The notes beneath the pieces are model-generated. The model had not been told where the DNA came from. It saw only the letters and a program-made list of their open reading frames with translations, and searched no databases. Positions 14,488 to 17,706 of a stretch of DNA of 17,706 nucleotides are shown piece after piece. This stretch comes from Nitrospira sp. Its GTDB lineage: Bacteria > Nitrospirota > Nitrospiria > Nitrospirales > Nitrospiraceae. The position numbers were made by a program, and so were the translations under genes. The stretch covers positions 1 through 17,706 of the forward strand of contig JAJFBJ010000063.1 in assembly GCA_020697375.1 (NCBI GenBank). Direction: 5' to 3'. How positions within the stretch are numbered: the stretch's first letter is position 1; every line of letters begins with the position of its first letter.

Positions 14488-14517
14488 TTGTCATGCCTTG
14501 CCAAGATTGAGTATAAC
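14488..14517 (+). promoter_or_regulatory. Sigma70-type promoter of the caspase-like lipoprotein gene
   Basis: TTGTCA (14488-14493) and TATAAC (14512-14517) are each 5/6 matches to the consensus, separated by 18 bases; transcription would begin near 14524. The -10 overlaps TATACT on the opposite strand (14515-14510), a possible -10 for the divergent prenyltransferase gene, though that one lacks a convincing -35. This makes a TTG start at 14488 impossible for the lipoprotein. Confidence 0.55.
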
Positions 14518-14562
14518 GAGACTATTGTGCGGCAATACCTGTGCGGATGGATAGGGTCTGGT

Positions 14563-16506
14563 GTGCTGTGGTCATCGAGGCGCCCTCTCGCGGTTTTGTT
14601 GTCGGTTATGATGGTTTCGGGGGGATGCCAATTCTTCGGCCCGCGTAGCAGCCTTTCTACCAACTACAATCTTCCCCTGAGCGTCCAGCTTCGAATGGAT
14701 CCGAGCATCGCTGCGGCCGCCGTGGAGTATCGCGATGCCTGCGGTCAGGTCAAGACGTTGCCGATTCGCGCCGGTTTGGAAAAAGAAATCAAAACACGTA
14801 TGGGACAGGTATTCGAGGATGTCCAAATGGAAGCAAAACCTTCGGACGGAGCACCCGACGCGGTGGTAGACGTCGCGCTGGGCCTCCGCGAGGTCAATCT
14901 ATTCGTTCCTCGAAAGGCGAATAAATCCTATCCCGCGACGGTGACCTTGGGCCTCGACTTTTCCTATATCGATCAGCAGGGAGCGGTGCTCCACAGCAAA
15001 AAGCTGCAAAGTGTCGCGTCAGGAGAGGTGGAGGGGCGTGCGGAAACCTGTGACATCAGCGGTCTCGATCACGTGGCGCAGGAAACCATTGTGACGCTGG
15101 TAGAGGGCATGGCCAAACATCTCGGTACCGACTCGAAAATTCGTGAACATGCGCAATTGCGAAAAACCGGCCGTACCATGAATGCGCCGCCGCCTGCCAT
15201 ACCGGCCGGGGCCACGTTGCCGACAATCGAGCCGACCCCCGTCTTGCCGCCACAGCAGAGCGATGTGGCGCTGACGCCGGATTCGAGGTCGTCCGCCGTC
15301 CTTCCTGCCAATGGGCTTTCGGGGCCTACCAAGCTGTCGTTCCGCACGATTATTCGCGATGACAATCAGAACCATGTGCTGGAACAGCAGGAACCTTTCA
15401 GCGTCGAATTCGAAGTCAAGAACGACGGGACGGCGGTGGCCCAAGCGATTGAAATTGTCCTGAGCGGCCATGCCGCCATTGTGGGAGGACTCAACAGTCC
15501 TGTCTTTGTGGGGACCTTGCAACCGGGCGAGGTCCGGCGTGTCGCCGTCGACGGCAAGGTGGGTCCTGTGCTGGATGTCGAGCAGGCAGAACTCGTCTGT
15601 ACGCTTCGAGCCTCTCCCAATGTCGAACTTCCATCCGCGAAGAAATTCTTCGTCGCGATCCGTCCGGATCTCCATGAGGAGATCGAAGTCCTATCGGTGG
15701 ATGTGGACCAGCTGCCGAAAGCAAACGGGAAGGTGTCGCAGGCGCAGGCTGTCGGGATCGCCATCGGTGTCGGCGCCTTTCGCGACCAGGCCATGCCGCC
15801 GGTGAAGTTTGCGGCCCATGATGCTGAAGTCATGGGACAATACTTCAAAACCATCCTGGGCATTCCGCCGCAGAAGGTTCGGGTCGCGCTCGACGACAAA
15901 GGACTTAGGGATGATTTGATCGACCTGTTCGAACAATGGCTGCCGGCACAGGGCGGACCCCAGCAGACGGCTTACATTTACTTTTCCGGCCGGGCCGTGG
16001 TGGACCACGAGACCGGCATGATTTCCCTGCTTCCATTTGACGGCACGTCCTCGGGCACGAGCCGCGCGTTTTCGCTCGCCCGCCTCCAACGAGCCTTGGC
16101 TCGTGCCCCGATGAAGCGGGCCGTGTTGATGTTGGACCTCTCGCTTGAGCCTTCTTCCGGTTCCGATCCCGGACGTGCCGTGCAGCCACGGTGGAACCAG
16201 CAGGATCCTGGAACAGGCAAAGACCAGGTGATGCTCATGGCGGGCAATTCCTCCTTGCAGGAAGCGCAGGCCTATCAACCGGGACAACATGGACTGTTCA
16301 CATATTTCTTATTGAAGGGGTTGCGCGGAGCCGCTGATCTGGACAAGAACGGGACGGTTGTTGCGAGAGAACTCTGCGCATACGTGCACGGACAGGTGGA
16401 GGCCGTGACGCGGGCACAATCCGGCATGCCACAACAGACGCTCTGCCTGCCCGCTTCCGGTGAGCGATCGCCACTGGGCGCACTTCCATTCACGAAAGTT
16501 CGTTGA
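14563..16506 (+). CDS. Lipoprotein with CARDB-like and inactive caspase-like domains
   Basis: The GTG at 14563 gives a 647-residue protein with a lipobox (MVSGGC, Cys22) and is preceded by GGATAGGG; a GTG at 14527 is the alternative. Residues about 23-205 form an N-terminal domain I do not recognise. A Pro-rich linker follows, then an EF-hand-like loop (DDNQNHVLEQQE) and a CARDB-like Ig domain (about 257-365). The C-terminal part (about 397-647) has the peptidase C14 caspase fold pattern: VGIAIGVGAFRDQ, then YIYFSGRAV and AVLMLDLSLEPSSG. In active members these last two read SGHG and DACHSG; here the catalytic His is Arg477 and the catalytic Cys is Ser527, so it is probably a pseudoprotease. 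Another EF-hand-like loop, DLDKNGTVVARE, starts at Asp592. It likely sits on the periplasmic side as a scaffold or sensor (inference). Confidence 0.82.
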   Translation: MLWSSRRPLAVLLSVMMVSGGCQFFGPRSSLSTNYNLPLSVQLRMDPSIAAAAVEYRDACGQVKTLPIRAGLEKEIKTRMGQVFEDVQMEAKPSDGAPDAVVDVALGLREVNLFVPRKANKSYPATVTLGLDFSYIDQQGAVLHSKKLQSVASGEVEGRAETCDISGLDHVAQETIVTLVEGMAKHLGTDSKIREHAQLRKTGRTMNAPPPAIPAGATLPTIEPTPVLPPQQSDVALTPDSRSSAVLPANGLSGPTKLSFRTIIRDDNQNHVLEQQEPFSVEFEVKNDGTAVAQAIEIVLSGHAAIVGGLNSPVFVGTLQPGEVRRVAVDGKVGPVLDVEQAELVCTLRASPNVELPSAKKFFVAIRPDLHEEIEVLSVDVDQLPKANGKVSQAQAVGIAIGVGAFRDQAMPPVKFAAHDAEVMGQYFKTILGIPPQKVRVALDDKGLRDDLIDLFEQWLPAQGGPQQTAYIYFSGRAVVDHETGMISLLPFDGTSSGTSRAFSLARLQRALARAPMKRAVLMLDLSLEPSSGSDPGRAVQPRWNQQDPGTGKDQVMLMAGNSSLQEAQAYQPGQHGLFTYFLLKGLRGAADLDKNGTVVARELCAYVHGQVEAVTRAQSGMPQQTLCLPASGERSPLGALPFTKVR

Positions 16507-16625
16507 TCAGCAATAGGATGATCCTGCGGAGGAATTTCTTCGTAGAGGCATGCCAGGTGGCAAGCTCGCGGCTAAGGATGGGGAATGCTGCTCGAAGAGA
16601 TTTATTCAGCGATCTCAACTCTGCA

Positions 16626-16655
16626 TTGACAGGTGTTTCACGTCCTGAGTAAGAT
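16626..16655 (+). promoter_or_regulatory. Promoter of tRNA-Thr
   Basis: TTGACA (16626-16631) is a perfect -35, followed after 18 bases by TAAGAT (16650-16655, 5/6 match). The GC-rich CGCGC just after the -10 is the discriminator type common at stringently controlled stable-RNA promoters. The expected start is about 30 bases before the tRNA. The rest of the 16507-16693 gap shows nothing recognisable. Confidence 0.65.
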
Positions 16656-16693
16656 CGCGCTTCCGATTCGCGTTGCTGTGTTGCCCCACGAAA

Positions 16694-16769
16694 GCCGGCG
16701 TAGCTCAGTTGGCAGAGCAGCGGTTTCGTAAACCGCAGGTCGGTGGTTCGATTCCACTCGCCGGCTCCA
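16694..16769 (+). tRNA. tRNA-Thr (anticodon CGT)
   Basis: The 76-base gene folds as a complete cloverleaf. The acceptor stem GCCGGCG pairs perfectly with CGCCGGC and is followed by T and an encoded CCA. The D-arm contains AGCTCAGTTGGCAGAGC. The anticodon stem GCGGT/ACCGC encloses the loop TTCGTAA, so the anticodon is CGT and reads ACG threonine codons. The T-arm contains GGTTCGATTCC. It has its own promoter, and its 3' end is the likely integration site of the element to the right. Confidence 0.95.
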
Positions 16770-17706
16770 GTTTAATCAAAGACTTCCGTGGTACTCCCTT
16801 CCTCCTGTTGTTCCCTGATTCCGGTTTCCGTCACGGTTCCATTAGAAATTGTCTCTTGTCGAGTCCCTTTCCCGAAGGCTGCCACGCTCTCCACGGCGGC
16901 AGTCAGATGTGAGGGACTGAGGTGTGCATAGCGCTTGACCAGCGCTGTGCCGGAATGTCGCAGCAGATCGGCAATGGTACCCTCATTGTGACCAGCCATC
17001 GCAAGGCGACTGGCGAAGGTGTGTCGGAGATCATGCCAGGTGACCCACTCGATCCCGGCCTGTTTCACCGCAGGAATCCAGACACGATCATAGAAGTTCC
17101 GTGGGTCGAGATGCGTGAGAGGATTCTCGCTCGGGAAGACCCACACCGAACGATTCCCGATGGTGAGTCCCTCAAGAATGTCTTTCGCTTCCTCGTTCAA
17201 CCGCACATATTGCACCTCTCCCGCCTTAGTCTTTGGGAGCGTGATAAGCCCTCGGCTTAGATCGACCTGAGCCCACTTGAGGCTGAATTGCTCAGCCTGC
17301 CGCATGCCGCTTAAAATGGCCAGCCGAGCCCATGGGGCATATACAGGACCTAGCGCATGGGTTAGCGTGGCCTCTTCCTCCGGGGAGAGAAACCGCGTCT
17401 TGCCTCGGGGTTCTTTCGCGAACTTCAGACGGCTCACAGGGTTTGCCTGTATCTTCCTATCTCGCACCGCCACATTCATCACCTTGCGCAGCCAGGCAAA
17501 ATAGCGATTCACCGTGGCAGGCTGTCGTGTGGTGGCGTTTCGCAGGGAGCGTGGGATCTTCAGATTGCGAAGAGCCTGCGTTCTTTTGAGGAGACGGAGA
17601 GGGGGTTGCTCGGTGAAGAGGAATTGTCGGGCATCTTCCAGAATGGCCGGCGTGATCGACTGGAGGCGATAGCCTTTCAACCGAGCCTTCCACCAGGCCC
17701 CGAAGC
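16770..17706. mobile_element. Left end of an element integrated at the tRNA-Thr 3' end (partial)
   Basis: A tyrosine recombinase gene begins 2 bases after the tRNA CCA and runs to the window edge. This is the standard arrangement of a prophage, genomic island or ICE integrated at a tRNA 3' end, with one attachment site within the tRNA. The other end, expected to repeat the tRNA 3' sequence, is outside the window, so the element's size and type are unknown. Confidence 0.65.
16772..17706 (-). CDS. int: Tyrosine recombinase / phage-type integrase, 5' end cut by window
   Basis: The frame is open to the right edge (FGAWWKARLKGYRLQ before the first possible internal start at 17680), so the gene begins beyond the window. 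The visible part of about 311 residues includes the end of the N-terminal region, a core-binding domain (TVNRYFAWLRKVMNVAVRD) and the complete catalytic domain: Arg in ILSGMRQAEQ, Lys in LPKTKAGEVQ, HDLRHTFASRL, LLRHSG and the nucleophile Tyr in VKRYAHLSP. All expected catalytic residues are present, so the enzyme is probably active. It cuts and joins DNA at att sites. Its TAA stop lies only 2 bases from the tRNA-Thr CCA, so its 3' end coincides with the element boundary. A polar, Glu/Thr/Gln-rich tail follows the catalytic Tyr. Confidence 0.92.
   Translation of the reverse strand, partial: FGAWWKARLKGYRLQSITPAILEDARQFLFTEQPPLRLLKRTQALRNLKIPRSLRNATTRQPATVNRYFAWLRKVMNVAVRDRKIQANPVSRLKFAKEPRGKTRFLSPEEEATLTHALGPVYAPWARLAILSGMRQAEQFSLKWAQVDLSRGLITLPKTKAGEVQYVRLNEEAKDILEGLTIGNRSVWVFPSENPLTHLDPRNFYDRVWIPAVKQAGIEWVTWHDLRHTFASRLAMAGHNEGTIADLLRHSGTALVKRYAHLSPSHLTAAVESVAAFGKGTRQETISNGTVTETGIREQQEEGSTTEVFD

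Noticed and set aside
14488..14562. TTG start at 14488 for the caspase-like lipoprotein
   Set aside because: The TTG is part of the -35 box of the likely promoter, and the lipoprotein signal begins much later, at the GTG at 14563.
16673..16912. 79-residue open frame across the tRNA on the plus strand
   Set aside because: It translates through the tRNA-Thr gene and into the antisense of the integrase.

Overview
The window looks like a chromosomal segment of a Nitrospira-like (phylum Nitrospirota) chemolithotroph, although no lineage marker is decisive. The reasons are a partial hopanoid-biosynthesis gene (hpnH), a large respiratory operon joining cytochrome bc/b6f genes to cytochrome-bd-like (CydA-like) genes and many c-type cytochromes, and an NxrC/EbdC-like heme-b subunit. 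No lookup could be run, so family names rest on motifs read by eye.

Layout. Positions 1-470 hold the 3' end of hpnH. A 13-bp perfect inverted repeat (512-554) separates it from a small conserved-looking protein (605-994). A 283-bp gap (995-1277) carries a possible promoter and nested inverted repeats ahead of a membrane-anchored, secreted regulatory-like domain protein (1278-1817). A rho-independent terminator or attenuator follows (1910-1960). Then comes a ten-gene co-directional operon (2029-13525): cytochrome c lipoprotein, CydA-like 1, membrane cytochrome c, PRC-barrel/Rieske fusion, fused b6/subunit-IV cytochrome b, unknown polytopic protein, CydA-like 2, two membrane cytochromes c, NxrC-like heme-b protein, and diheme cytochrome c lipoprotein. 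Most gaps are 0-40 bp; the exception is a 98-bp gap filled by a heptanucleotide-repeat palindrome (10175-10258). A convergent UbiA-type prenyltransferase (13543-14442, minus strand) follows. Divergent from it is a lipoprotein with a caspase-like domain whose catalytic His and Cys both appear substituted (14563-16506). A tRNA-Thr(CGT) gene with a strong promoter comes next, and a tyrosine recombinase abuts the tRNA and runs off the right edge, which marks the start of an integrated element.

How the genes may work together. Cytochrome b and the Rieske protein supply the quinol-oxidising core of a complex III-like enzyme. The five c-type cytochrome genes (six CxxCH motifs) could replace cytochrome c1/f and form an electron wire. 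The two CydA-like proteins keep the ligands expected for a b558-like heme but lack the Glu ligand, the Q-loop and the GRQPW motif of true bd oxidases, so they are more likely quinone- or electron-transfer modules than complete oxygen reductases. The NxrC-like subunit suggests electron exchange with a periplasmic molybdoenzyme. The UbiA-type enzyme may prenylate a quinone precursor. The assembly is best described as a candidate hybrid bc/bd-like quinone:cytochrome c oxidoreductase. Its direction of electron flow cannot be read from the sequence.
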